Source: Bifidobacterium catenulatum subsp. kashiwanohense JCM 15439 = DSM 21854
Lineage (GTDB): Bacteria > Actinomycetota > Actinomycetes > Actinomycetales > Bifidobacteriaceae
NCBI RefSeq assembly: GCF_001042615.1
Contig: NZ_AP012327.1
Location: forward strand, 1 to 64,000
Direction: 5' to 3'
Length of the DNA stretch: 64,000 nucleotides
Every line of letters starts with the position of its first letter. Position 1 is the stretch's first letter. Shown one piece after another: positions 53,965 to 63,647 of this stretch. The notes below the pieces were generated by a model that saw only the letters and a program-made list of their open reading frames with translations, was not told the DNA's origin and did no database searches. The position numbers and the translations under genes are program-made.

Positions 53965-55586
53965 GCTTGGCTCCCCTCTGACGTGTTGCCCGATGGGTTC
54001 GGCGTGCTCGGCATGTCAGATGTGCCGAACCCATTCGATGGGGGAGCAGGGGGTACGATTGGCGTGCCTGCGACCGGCGTTGCCGTGGAGATGATTTCCG
54101 TTGCTTGCGATTGCTGCATGGCGGCCGGTATGGCGACTTGCGGAACGGCTTGCGTGGCTGCCGGTGAAACAGCTTGCGATTGCGTAGAGGATTGCTCGGA
54201 GGAGACGCTTCTGCGGGCGCGGCTCTGCTTGCGGGCGCTCAGCGCCTGCATCGCCTCGTATTGGAACGTGTCGCTGTCGATATCGGATTCGGGTTTGTTT
54301 GCCGAGTTGGAAATCACCATTAAGAGTGCTGCCAACATGTAATTCGCTATGAGTGAAGATCCGCCGGCGGCCATGTACGGAAGAGTCAAACCCGTAAGCG
54401 GTATGACTAACGTGATGCCTCCCACCACGGTGAACACTTGGAAGGCCATGGTGAACACGAGGCCCGATGCGAGAAGCTTGCCGAACCCATCCTTGATTTT
54501 CATTGCAGTGATCATCCCGGCGGCGATGATGAGCAAATAGAGCATCAGAATGGCCATCAGGCCGGTGAGGCCCAGCTCTTCGCCAAGTGCCGCGTAGATG
54601 TAGTCGGAGTTGGCGATCGGAGTGAGCGACGGGTGACCTTGCCCAAGGCCAGTGCCCATCAAGCCGCCTGATGCCAGGCCGAAAATACCCGTGACAAGCT
54701 GGTATGAGCCGCCATACTCCTTGCTGTATTGCGTCGAGTCGAACGGATGCAGCCAGGCGTCAACACGGGCGCCGACATGGCTGAAAATGTTGGCCGCCGC
54801 AAACGCGCCCACGGCGAACGCGATGAAACCAATCACAATCCAACTGGTACGCCCTGTGGCCACATACAGCATGGACACGAACATGGCGAAGAACATGAGC
54901 GACGTGCCCAAATCGTGCTGCATGACCAGCACGCCCATCGATACGATCCACACCACGATGATCGGCCCCAGATCCTTGATGCGCGGCAACTGCAGACCCA
55001 ACACCTTCTTGCCACCGACCGCGAGCTGGTCGCGGTGGTCATATAGGTAGGAGGCGAAGAAGAACGCAAGGAACAGCTTCGCGAATTCGCTTGGCTGGAA
55101 CGATCCTAAACCGGGAATTCTCACCCAAATACGGGCGCCATACTGTTCGGAACCGACCACCGGAAGCATCGGCGACAGCAGTAACACCAAACCGATTACC
55201 ATGCTGACGTACGAGAACCGCCGCAACACACGGTAATCCTTCATGAAAATCACCAGCAGATTCACCACAACCAGCGCGATCGACAGCCAAAGCAACTGTT
55301 TGAACGCGACGGACGTGTTCGAATCCTGATCGATGCGGGCGATCATCATGATGCCGGTGCCCGTCAGCACCATCACGCAGCACATGATCGCCTGGTTGGC
55401 GTACGGCTGGAACCGCAGCAGCAATCCCCAGGAAGTCAGGAACAATGCACCGACGAATGCGAGCATCCACAGGTAATTATGCGGGAAACCGCCGGTGGTA
55501 CGTTCGAACATCTGGAAGAATGAGACGCCGCAAATCAGCATGCTGAACAAGAGTAGGCCGAATTGCTTCAGACGGGTTGCCATCAT
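53961..55586 (-). CDS. rodA: SEDS family glycosyltransferase (RodA/FtsW)
   Basis: 541 residues, about 10-12 membrane segments. VMQHDLGTSLMFFAMF and GYGGSY-type loop residues are typical of SEDS proteins (lipid II polymerases). A cytoplasmic tail of about 100 residues, rich in Ser, Gln and Pro, follows the last segment and is longer than usual; it may be a kinase substrate. It overlaps pstP and pbpA by 4 bp each. Confidence 0.93.
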   Translation of the reverse strand: MMATRLKQFGLLLFSMLICGVSFFQMFERTTGGFPHNYLWMLAFVGALFLTSWGLLLRFQPYANQAIMCCVMVLTGTGIMMIARIDQDSNTSVAFKQLLWLSIALVVVNLLVIFMKDYRVLRRFSYVSMVIGLVLLLSPMLPVVGSEQYGARIWVRIPGLGSFQPSEFAKLFLAFFFASYLYDHRDQLAVGGKKVLGLQLPRIKDLGPIIVVWIVSMGVLVMQHDLGTSLMFFAMFVSMLYVATGRTSWIVIGFIAFAVGAFAAANIFSHVGARVDAWLHPFDSTQYSKEYGGSYQLVTGIFGLASGGLMGTGLGQGHPSLTPIANSDYIYAALGEELGLTGLMAILMLYLLIIAAGMITAMKIKDGFGKLLASGLVFTMAFQVFTVVGGITLVIPLTGLTLPYMAAGGSSLIANYMLAALLMVISNSANKPESDIDSDTFQYEAMQALSARKQSRARRSVSSEQSSTQSQAVSPAATQAVPQVAIPAAMQQSQATEIISTATPVAGTPIVPPAPPSNGFGTSDMPSTPNPSGNTSEGSQA

Positions 55587-57208
55587 GACTGGTCACCGCC
55601 TGACTTGTCTGCCGAAGCGTTGCCCGAATCACCTGATTTGCTTGACGATTTGTTGGAAGTCGTATCAGAGGATTTGCTTGACGACTTGCTGTCGGATCCG
55701 CTGTTTGTCTTGTTCTGCCCCTTCTGCGCTTCGGCGTCCTGCTGCTGTTTCAGCTGCTTTTTGATCAGGCGCGTATGCGTTTTCGCCTCGCCGTACGTGT
55801 CGAAGGAAATGCCCTGCGCGAGCTGCTCCTGCCAACTTGGCGGCAGTTCGCTCGTCTTCATATTGGTGTCGGTGATGGCATGTGATAGCTGGAAGCCGAA
55901 CAGACTGGTCGGCACGCCTTGGAAAATCGACACTTCGCCGTTATTGTCGCCGATATAGTACTTGGTTTGGCTCCAGCGGTAGGTTGCGAAAGCGCCGCCT
56001 GCCAGTCCCAGCAATATCACGATGGTGACGATGATGGCGATCACGCGGTTGCGTCGGGTGCGTGATCGCTTCGTCTTGCGTTGCTCGATATGCTCGTTGC
56101 GGATGGCCTTGGCGACTTCCGGATCGTTTGGATCGGCGGAAATACGGCCGTCATCCTTTTGTACGACGGGGATTTCTCCGGTATCGGGATTGGTGCGGTC
56201 ACCGTTTTCCTCGCGTACCGTGGATGGTTGTGCCACGCGCTGTTCCGGAGGATTGTCGTTGTCGTCGGGATTCTTGCCGTTGCGCAATGCCGCCGCGCGG
56301 GCCGCTGGCGATTTCTTGCCTTCGCGCAGTGCGGGTGCGGATGCGACCGGCTCGTTGATGATGTCGGCGATCGGTTCGAGGCTTGCGCTGGCCGCGCCGC
56401 CGACCAGCGGCGTCTGATGTGGCAGATCGAACGCGTCTGCGTCGAGGGCGAGCGTCGCGTCGGCGATGACCGCAGTGACATTGTCGGTGCTGCCGGCACG
56501 AAGCGCCATCGAAACCAGCTGTTGAGCGCATTCTTCCTGATCGGAGCAGGTGGATAGCATCTCCTGCAACGTGGAGTCCTCAAGCACGCCGCACAAGCCG
56601 TCAGAGCATAGCAGCCAACGATCAGACGGATGCGCCTTGCGTACGGCGATGTCCGGGCGCGAGTCGATATCGAAATCGCCCAAAACCCGCATCACGACAT
56701 TGCGCTGCGGATGATTGCGCGCCTCGGACTCGCTGATGCGGCCGGTATCAATCAAATGCTGCACATAGCTGTGGTCGGACGTCATGCGGATCAAACGGCC
56801 GTCATGCAGTAGATACGCGCGGGAATCGCCGATATGCGCCACAACCCAATATCCCGCAACCAGCGCGACGGAAGTGACGGTGGTGCCCATGCCTGCGAGA
56901 CGACGTTCACGCTTCGCCTTGCCGACGATCGCGTCATGCGCGGCCATCACCGAGGTTTTCAGCATGTGGGCAATAACCTGGACATCGCCCTGCACATTGT
57001 CTTGCTCGATGTGAGCCAGCGAACGGATGGCGATGGTGGAGGCGGTGTCGCCTCCCGCATGGCCTCCCATGCCGTCGCAGATGGCGATCAGATGCTCGCC
57101 CGCGAACGCGGAATCTTGGTTGTTGGAACGTACGGTACCCACGTCGGAAACGACGGTGGAATACATGAACAGCGGTTGTGAAGCGGGGGAAGTCGGCAAA
57201 CGGGTCAC
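55583..57208 (-). CDS. pstP: PP2C-type Ser/Thr protein phosphatase PstP
   Basis: 541 residues from GTG 57208, chosen because it overlaps the fhaB stop as GTGA, the same 4-bp coupling used across the operon; ATG 57167 is an alternative. The catalytic domain at about 14-250 has SDVGTVRSNNQDS, CDGMGGHAGGD and GDSRAYL (metal-binding aspartates). A membrane segment at about 410-435 and a Ser/Lys-rich external tail follow. It reverses PknA/PknB phosphorylation. Confidence 0.93.
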   Translation of the reverse strand: MTRLPTSPASQPLFMYSTVVSDVGTVRSNNQDSAFAGEHLIAICDGMGGHAGGDTASTIAIRSLAHIEQDNVQGDVQVIAHMLKTSVMAAHDAIVGKAKRERRLAGMGTTVTSVALVAGYWVVAHIGDSRAYLLHDGRLIRMTSDHSYVQHLIDTGRISESEARNHPQRNVVMRVLGDFDIDSRPDIAVRKAHPSDRWLLCSDGLCGVLEDSTLQEMLSTCSDQEECAQQLVSMALRAGSTDNVTAVIADATLALDADAFDLPHQTPLVGGAASASLEPIADIINEPVASAPALREGKKSPAARAAALRNGKNPDDNDNPPEQRVAQPSTVREENGDRTNPDTGEIPVVQKDDGRISADPNDPEVAKAIRNEHIEQRKTKRSRTRRNRVIAIIVTIVILLGLAGGAFATYRWSQTKYYIGDNNGEVSIFQGVPTSLFGFQLSHAITDTNMKTSELPPSWQEQLAQGISFDTYGEAKTHTRLIKKQLKQQQDAEAQKGQNKTNSGSDSKSSSKSSDTTSNKSSSKSGDSGNASADKSGGDQS

Positions 57209-57720
57209 CTCAATTCGAAGGTGGTTGCGCCAATGCGTACGGGAATGCGCGTTCCGAGGATCATCGGCGCGTTCAGACGCTGCTGGTTGACCACAGTGCC
57301 GTTGGTGGAACCCAGATCTTCGACGGCCCATTTGCCGGTGGCGGGATCCGTGTAGACGCGCGCATGGTGGGACGAGACGAATTCGTCATCCAAGACCACG
57401 GTGTTCGATGCGGAACGGCCAAGCGTGATGGTGTTGCCGGTCAGGGGGACGGAACTGCCGGCAAGAGGGCCATCGATGATGACCAGCAAGGTAGGTTTGG
57501 CGCTTGACGTGGCGCTGACCACCGGCGCGAGGGCGGCCACGGGCGCTGGCGCTTCGACGGCCTTGCGTGCGCGACGCTCCTTACGGCGATGAGCCCGCGA
57601 CTTGCGCGGGCTGAGCGTTTCCACATCCCTGTACAGCGAACGCACCGTGCAGGCTACGAAGATCCAAAGCAGTACGAGGAAGCCGTACTTGAGGATCGCG
57701 AAAGTAAGTTCAGTGAGCAT
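57205..57720 (-). CDS. fhaB: FHA-domain protein FhaB (FipA-type)
   Basis: 171 residues. An N-terminal membrane helix (about 8-28), a basic linker and an FHA domain at about 80-170 (ITLGRSASNTVVLDD, SSHHARV, STNGTVVN) that binds phosphothreonine. It sits between fhaA and pstP as in mycobacteria, where it links kinase signalling to division. Confidence 0.92.
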   Translation of the reverse strand: MLTELTFAILKYGFLVLLWIFVACTVRSLYRDVETLSPRKSRAHRRKERRARKAVEAPAPVAALAPVVSATSSAKPTLLVIIDGPLAGSSVPLTGNTITLGRSASNTVVLDDEFVSSHHARVYTDPATGKWAVEDLGSTNGTVVNQQRLNAPMILGTRIPVRIGATTFELR

Positions 57721-57747
57721 AGAGGCAACTCCCGAGGTTGGGGTTGG

Positions 57748-58455
57748 TTACTCCTGATCCTGCGAAGAGGCCCAATACAGGATTCGGGTGCGGCCGATGG
57801 TGATGGTGTTGCCGTCGAGCAGCGTGGCCGCCTCGACATGGTGGCCTTCGACATACATGCCGTTGGTGGAGCCCAGATCGCGCGCGATGACGGTGCTGCC
57901 ATTGTCGGTGACATCAATCTCCATATGACGGCGGGAGATGCCCGGGTCGTCAATCACGATGTCGCAGTCGGATCCGCGGCCGATGATGGTCTTGCTTTCC
58001 GTAAGCAGATACTGGTGCTCGCCGATCTCCAGCATCGGGCAATCTTCGGTTTGCGCCTCGGTGGTGACGGGCACGGTGTTGCCCTGCACGGATTCGCTCG
58101 TCAGCTTGAAGTTGCTCTTGGTCAATTCGAGGTCCTCTTCGAAGATCACCACGACCGGGCCTACGAATGCATAATGCTGGTCCTTCGCATACTGGGTGAG
58201 GTTGTCGGCCAGCTCGTTGGCCAGCGCCTCGGCACCCCAATCGACGATGTTGTTAAAATCCGGTGTGCTGAGCTTGAAACGGTACTCGTTCGGCGCCACG
58301 GTGCGGTCTCGCGTGACGGGCATGGCCTCTTTATCAATCTCACGTTCCAGCGCGCTGGAAAGGTCGACGGGCTGCAGGTCCTTGGACCCGAACTTGGCGA
58401 AAACCCCGTTGACGGCGCCTTCTACGCTCTTCTCAAATCGGTCGAGAACACTCAT
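57748..58455 (-). CDS. fhaA: FHA-domain protein FhaA (DUF3662 N-terminal)
   Basis: 235 residues. DUF3662 domain at about 1-120 (MSVLDRFEKSVEGAVNGVF) and an FHA domain at about 150-230 (IIGRGSDCDIVID, SRRHMEI, STNGMYVEG). It is first in the fhaA-fhaB-pstP-rodA-pbpA-pknA-pknB operon. Its mycobacterial homologue scaffolds wall-synthesis proteins phosphorylated by PknB. Confidence 0.93.
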   Translation of the reverse strand: MSVLDRFEKSVEGAVNGVFAKFGSKDLQPVDLSSALEREIDKEAMPVTRDRTVAPNEYRFKLSTPDFNNIVDWGAEALANELADNLTQYAKDQHYAFVGPVVVIFEEDLELTKSNFKLTSESVQGNTVPVTTEAQTEDCPMLEIGEHQYLLTESKTIIGRGSDCDIVIDDPGISRRHMEIDVTDNGSTVIARDLGSTNGMYVEGHHVEAATLLDGNTITIGRTRILYWASSQDQE

Positions 58456-58667
58456 GCTTGTCCCTTTCTATCCTCACCCATCCTACGCGGTAGAGCGCCG
58501 AGCGCCAATTCGTAAGCCCTTTAATTGCAAAAATTTCATGCAATATTTCAGTCTTTATACCATCTAGGGGGTATATGATTCTGAGTTTGTCACCATCATT
58601 TCGATTCCCATGCTGTGCGATGGATGTCTGTGGGAAAGGAGATATGGAATGGTGATAGGTTGGAAAT

Positions 58668-61115
58668 ATGACAGATGCGATTCGACAGTTTCCTCGTAAA
58701 AAAGCTCGTACACTGCGATTTTCCTGCGGAGCTCCGCGTTCCGCACGTGTGATTGCAGACGGTTCCCGTGCATTGTTCCTGCGTTCCGACGGATCGGAAG
58801 ACACCGTCACCTCACTGTGGATGAGCGTGATCGACGAAAACGGCAACGCCAGCGAAATGCTGCTCGCCGATCCGCGCACGCTGCTCGCTGATGCCGACGC
58901 CGAAGACGTTCCCGCTGAAGAACGGGCGCGTCGCGAACGTGCACGCGAAGGCGGGTCCGGAATTGTCGGCTATTCCACCGACGTAAGCGGCAACCGCGTG
59001 ACCTTCACCATCAACGGACAACTCTTCCTCACCGACATCGCAGCCGGCGTGACGCGAGCCATCGCCATAGAGGAAGACGAGCTCAAGCCGGTACTGAACC
59101 CGCGTATCAGCCCTGACGGGCAGCATGTTATGTACACCACCGGCACCTATCTAGTGAATGTCGATCTTGCCGATACCGCTTTCGACACGGCTTCCGGTGA
59201 CGACGATTGCGAAATCGGAGACGCGATTTCGGTAGTCGCTTCAATCCCGCAAGACGGCGAATGGAAGATCGGCTTGGCGGAATTCGCAGCAGGCGAGGAG
59301 ATGGACCGCTACGACGGCTTCTGGTGGTCTCCCGATTCCAAATATGTGCTGTTCGAAACCTACGACGAATCCCTGGAACCAATCTGGCATCTTTCGGACC
59401 CGGCTAACCCTGCGAATCCTGCACGATCCAACCGCTATCCGCAAGCATTGACCGCTAATGCCAACGTGCGACTGACCCTGCTGGAACTCGGCTTCGACAG
59501 CGACAACTGCTGCTACGGGGCAATCGTCAATGAGGTGCAGTGGGACCATGAAACCTACGAATACTTGGCCGCAGTCAGCTGGACGAGCGGGCATGAGCCG
59601 ATCATCCTTGTGCAAGACCGACGCCAGCAGCACGATCAGGTGCTCGCCATCCACGTGGGCGAACCGATTGCCACCATGCGAGATGCGGAAAACGGATTCA
59701 CCGACGATGAAGGCGATCAAGTCGAAACCTTCTCCATCGCCATCCCCGAATATGCCGAAGGTGAACGCCCGGGCAGCACGCGCGTGCTCGAAGAACACAG
59801 CAACGCCTACTGGCTCGACCTGATCCACGGCACGCCCGCATTCACGCCGAACGGACGCCTGATCTGCGCGATGAACGACATGGATGCCGACACGAACCGC
59901 CTCACCGCGAATGGCGTGCCCTTCACGCCGGCCGGACTGCAAGTGCGCGAAGTGATCGACGTGACCGACGACGACGTGCTCTGTGTGGTACAGCGCACCC
60001 CCGAACTGTTGCCTGACGACAGCCTGCCATTCCTCTGGCAGTCCAACGCCGCCGATCATGACGCCCGCAGCTTCGACGTGGTGTCGATTCGCTATGACGG
60101 CACATGGGAACCTCTCACCTACGCGCCCGGCCAGTGGACCATGTCTCGCGCAGGCAGCGGCTGCGTGGTGACCGGACGCGGCGTGGATGATGCAACTGTG
60201 CAAATGCAGCATTGCATGAACATCGTCACAACCGACGAAAATGGTATAGACGTGGCGTCAATGGTGGTCTCACCAATCGAAAACCATGCCGAAACCCCCG
60301 GATTCACGCCGAACGTACACTTCACCCGACTTGGCGAACGTGGCCTGTACACGGCAATCGTGCTCCCTTCGGCTAGCAGCGAATACGCGCATGCCGACAC
60401 TCTGCCGGTGCTCATGAAACCTTACGGCGGCCCCGGATTCCAGCAAGTCGTCGAAAACCAATCCTTCTATTGGGATGCGCAATGGTGGGCCGACCAAGGC
60501 TACATCGTGGTCACCGCCGACGGACGCGGCACCACCGGACGCGGGCCGAAATGGGACCGTGCCATCTACGAAACCATGAAATCCGTGACGCTCGAAGACC
60601 AAGTAGACGCCGTACGTGCGCTACCGGAAGCGTTGGCAACACTGGCCGCGCAAGAAAACAAGGAATCCTCGGAAACCACCATCCCGCAACCCGACCTCAA
60701 CCGCGTAGCCATGATCGGCTGGTCGTACGGCGGATTCCTTTCCGCGCTCGCCGTGTTGGAAGCGCCGGAAACCTTCGCTGCAGCCTGCGCGGGCGCACCC
60801 CCGACTGACTGGACACTGTACGATACGCACTACACCGAACGCTACTTGGGCCTTGATCCGGCCGTGTACGAACGTAACAGCATCATCTCCGACGCGCCGC
60901 AGCTTGATCGCCCACTCATGCTCATTCACGGATTCGCCGACGACAATGTGACGATCGCGCACAGTCTACGCCTGAGCCAAGCGCTGATGGCGGCCGGACG
61001 CAAGCACACGTTCCTGCCGCTGACCGGCATCACGCATATGACTAATGACGAAACCGTCGCCGAAAATCTGCTGATCCTGCAGCGCGATTTCCTTGCGGAA
61101 GCATTGGAGCGGTAG
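58668..61115 (+). CDS. S9 family prolyl oligopeptidase (dipeptidyl peptidase IV-like)
   Basis: 815 residues, no signal peptide. An N-terminal beta-propeller to about 540 is followed by an alpha/beta hydrolase domain with the triad S686 (GWSYGG), D758 (HGFADDNV) and H790 (ITHMTND). The DPP IV-type DDNV and YGGP motifs suggest removal of X-Pro dipeptides from peptides in the cytoplasm. It is divergent from fhaA with a 212-bp shared promoter region. Confidence 0.9.
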   Translation: MTDAIRQFPRKKARTLRFSCGAPRSARVIADGSRALFLRSDGSEDTVTSLWMSVIDENGNASEMLLADPRTLLADADAEDVPAEERARRERAREGGSGIVGYSTDVSGNRVTFTINGQLFLTDIAAGVTRAIAIEEDELKPVLNPRISPDGQHVMYTTGTYLVNVDLADTAFDTASGDDDCEIGDAISVVASIPQDGEWKIGLAEFAAGEEMDRYDGFWWSPDSKYVLFETYDESLEPIWHLSDPANPANPARSNRYPQALTANANVRLTLLELGFDSDNCCYGAIVNEVQWDHETYEYLAAVSWTSGHEPIILVQDRRQQHDQVLAIHVGEPIATMRDAENGFTDDEGDQVETFSIAIPEYAEGERPGSTRVLEEHSNAYWLDLIHGTPAFTPNGRLICAMNDMDADTNRLTANGVPFTPAGLQVREVIDVTDDDVLCVVQRTPELLPDDSLPFLWQSNAADHDARSFDVVSIRYDGTWEPLTYAPGQWTMSRAGSGCVVTGRGVDDATVQMQHCMNIVTTDENGIDVASMVVSPIENHAETPGFTPNVHFTRLGERGLYTAIVLPSASSEYAHADTLPVLMKPYGGPGFQQVVENQSFYWDAQWWADQGYIVVTADGRGTTGRGPKWDRAIYETMKSVTLEDQVDAVRALPEALATLAAQENKESSETTIPQPDLNRVAMIGWSYGGFLSALAVLEAPETFAAACAGAPPTDWTLYDTHYTERYLGLDPAVYERNSIISDAPQLDRPLMLIHGFADDNVTIAHSLRLSQALMAAGRKHTFLPLTGITHMTNDETVAENLLILQRDFLAEALER

Positions 61116-61287
61116 TGCTGCGCCTATAGCGCTGTAATGATAACTGCAAAAACGCAAGCAAAAGTATCAAACAAAAGCAAAACGCGTTCCCCAGCGATTC
61201 CCGAACTGCCAAGCATCCGAGCGTCGTGGGCGAACGCGTTCCCTTCCCGATTGCCAACATAAAACAGGCGAAAACGACTTCGCAAGC

Positions 61288-61316
61288 GAGGGGGTACCAC
61301 ATTTGTGTACCCCCTC
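61288..61316. terminator. Hairpin between converging S9 peptidase and kinase genes
   Basis: A perfect 10-bp stem (61288-61297 with 61307-61316) with a 9-nt loop in the 321-bp gap 61116-61436, which has no other feature. There is no clear T run on either side, so termination strength is uncertain. Confidence 0.55.
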
Positions 61317-61436
61317 AATTTGGGCTTGGAAAAGCCGAAAATCGTTAGAAATAGGCGAATATCAAGCAAAGTCGAAACGTGAATCACATCAGAAAACACG
61401 TGAATCACGTCAGATTTGCAATAGCAATATGCACGA

Positions 61437-62702
61437 TCACGCCTGCACTTGCTCAAACAATCCCGGCGAATCGTCGATGACAGTCACCGGAATATACGCG
61501 AAAAGCGTCCAACTGCCGTCCTGCGCGGACGCGGTGAGCGTGCCCTGATGTGATTCAAGTTGCTTCTTGAACGAGGCCAGCCCATGGCCGCCAGGAAGTT
61601 CGTTATCGTGCCCGTCAGCTCCGGCTAGCCCTTCTTTCATGGGATTGATTTGAGTGATTTCAATGGCATTCGGTCTAAGCATCACCGAAAGATCAACCTT
61701 GCTTCCCGGAGCGGCATGACGAGCGATATTCGCATAGATTTCGCGCAGCAGATTATTGGCAAGCTCGGCGGTCTCCCGCGATGCACTCGGTTTGCCGCCC
61801 GCACAGTGCCGTATGGACGTGATTTCGAAGCCGAGTTTACGCAAACGTCGGTCGCCGTCGTCCATGGTGGTTCGCAGCAGATTGGCCAGCGCTTCGCCGT
61901 CGGCATCGCCGGGGAGGACGGTGGCATCCATATTCAATTCGTCGATAACGCGATGCACATTCGTCAATGCGAAAAGAATGTATTCGTTGATCTGACGCCA
62001 GTCTTCGGCGTCGGCTGCATCGGCTGCGCTGACAGGGCCTCCGGCAGCGGCACTAGGGCTGCCTGAAACGCCGTCAACATGCCGTTGTGCCACAAACGCC
62101 GCCGCCGACAAATCGCCCGTCACCGCATCGTGAATAGCGTCGGCAATGCGTGCGCGGCTTTCCAACTCCCGCAACCGATTCTTGTTTTGCGCCGCTTCAA
62201 AACGCTTCCGCGTCGTTTTCTCGCTCCAACTCAACGCCCTGCCGAGCAGCAGCACCATGGCATACATGCTGATCATGGAGACAGGGTTAGTGCCTGGGCC
62301 AGGAGGCGAAATCAGCAGGATAGTAGCAATGTAATATGTGAACAGCGCTGTCGCGATAATGACATTGGTACTGTACGCAAGCATGCCATAAGCGTAGAGA
62401 TGCGTGGGAAGAGAATTACCCGAACTTGCGTAAGAGGTAAACAGATCGCCAGCGTAGACAATCACAATAATCGCCACCGACATGCTTTTTGGAAACAATG
62501 GAGATACCACGAGCGCTGCAACCAGCATCGCAATCCAAACCACGCCAGATATGTCGGTAGGCGGTTCGTAACAAACGCCATATACGGTCCATATGAGCAC
62601 GATCAACATGATGGTAAAACGGATTGGATGCCACAAATTCGGATGCAACGTGCGCACACGATTCCGCCACGCAATGTACTGAGCTGCAGGTTTAGAACGC
62701 AT
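61437..62702 (-). CDS. Sensor histidine kinase (NarL/DesK type)
   Basis: 421 residues. Five or six membrane segments to about 155 with short loops. The HisKA_3 dimerisation helix carries the phosphoacceptor H191 (ARIADAIHDAVTGDL). A degenerate ATP-binding domain follows (NNLLREIYANIARHA, GGHGLASFKKQLESH). No large extracytoplasmic sensor, so it may sense through its membrane part. Its start overlaps the response regulator gene by 11 bp. Confidence 0.9.
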   Translation of the reverse strand: MRSKPAAQYIAWRNRVRTLHPNLWHPIRFTIMLIVLIWTVYGVCYEPPTDISGVVWIAMLVAALVVSPLFPKSMSVAIIVIVYAGDLFTSYASSGNSLPTHLYAYGMLAYSTNVIIATALFTYYIATILLISPPGPGTNPVSMISMYAMVLLLGRALSWSEKTTRKRFEAAQNKNRLRELESRARIADAIHDAVTGDLSAAAFVAQRHVDGVSGSPSAAAGGPVSAADAADAEDWRQINEYILFALTNVHRVIDELNMDATVLPGDADGEALANLLRTTMDDGDRRLRKLGFEITSIRHCAGGKPSASRETAELANNLLREIYANIARHAAPGSKVDLSVMLRPNAIEITQINPMKEGLAGADGHDNELPGGHGLASFKKQLESHQGTLTASAQDGSWTLFAYIPVTVIDDSPGLFEQVQA

Positions 62703-63348
62703 TGGACCTCACCCACAATGCCACTGCCTGACGCGAAGTCTTACAGTTGAGTTTCCTTAAAATACTTTGCATATGCTTGCGGATGGTGGCTTCGGAAATC
62801 CCCAAACGCTCGGCAATCTCTCGATCAAGCATGCCCTCCGCGCACAAAGAAATAATCTGCTCCTCACGAACAGTGAGCGAAGGCGCAGTCTCGGCCTCCC
62901 TGCTAATACGCAAATTAGCCAACGCAGGCGTCTCAAACCCCTCCATCACCTCGCCATTGCACATACACATAATAATCTGCGCCAACTGGTCGGCATTCTC
63001 CTTACCAACCAAACCCTGCGCACCAGCCTCCATCAGCTTGTCCCGATAACTTTTGATGGAAAAACTCGTCGCACCAAGAATCGGCATATGCTTGCCCATC
63101 AAACGCAACCGACGACAAGTAGCAGGCCCCTGCAAACCCTCCATCGACATATCAAGAATCAACAAACTGACATTGCTGTTCGCGTCCTGACAGCGTTCTA
63201 TCGCCTCATCGCCAGAAGTCGCAGTCCACACCACATATGCGGTCGGCACTTTGCAGGCAATGACGGCACTGAGCGAATCCAGCGCTCGCGGATCCTTGTC
63301 GACTAGCGCGATGCGATGAATCTTAGGATGCTTTTCCGACGTGGTCAT
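62692..63348 (-). CDS. LuxR/NarL-type response regulator
   Basis: 218 residues. The receiver domain has phosphorylation site D66 (LLILDMSMEG). The LuxR helix-turn-helix is at about 150-212 (LTVREEQIISLCAEGMLDREIAERLGIS, split here by residue limit: key residues E156 region and IAERLGIS). ATG 63348 lies 7 bp after the stop of the small peptide gene, whose last codons contain the ribosome site AAAGGAAAG, so translation is coupled. Confidence 0.9.
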   Translation of the reverse strand: MTTSEKHPKIHRIALVDKDPRALDSLSAVIACKVPTAYVVWTATSGDEAIERCQDANSNVSLLILDMSMEGLQGPATCRRLRLMGKHMPILGATSFSIKSYRDKLMEAGAQGLVGKENADQLAQIIMCMCNGEVMEGFETPALANLRISREAETAPSLTVREEQIISLCAEGMLDREIAERLGISEATIRKHMQSILRKLNCKTSRQAVALWVRSNAF

Positions 63349-63355
63349 TATGCGA

Positions 63356-63517
63356 TCACTTTCCTTTCCCACACAGCCATTGCAGCCATGTTGGGCAGTT
63401 GGGATTCGCGGCAGTGGAGATATCGTCGTTGCCGTTAACGGGAGTTGCTGCATACGCATATGCTGGTGTGCTGGTGAGAGACAACGTCACCACCATCAGC
63501 AGTGAAACACATTTCAT
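63356..63517 (-). CDS. Small secreted peptide precursor (53 aa) upstream of the two-component system
   Basis: ATG 63517 starts MKCVSLLMVVTLSLTSTPAYA, a clear signal sequence with a likely cleavage after AYA or AYAA. The mature part is about 30 residues and ends CPTWLQWLCGKGK, two cysteines seven residues apart followed by a basic end. It is the first gene of an operon with the response regulator and kinase. A signalling peptide or bacteriocin-like product is possible; the family is not recognised. Confidence 0.65.
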   Translation of the reverse strand: MKCVSLLMVVTLSLTSTPAYAYAATPVNGNDDISTAANPNCPTWLQWLCGKGK

Positions 63518-63647
63518 GCTTCCATAGTATGCGAGAGTGACGCGCGGGGGCGGCGATACAGTCGTGACGCACTGTTGATACATCGTTATACAGCGCACAT
63601 GCTTGTGCTTAGTTTTGTCTTGGCTTTGTTCGCCTAAGATGGAATTC

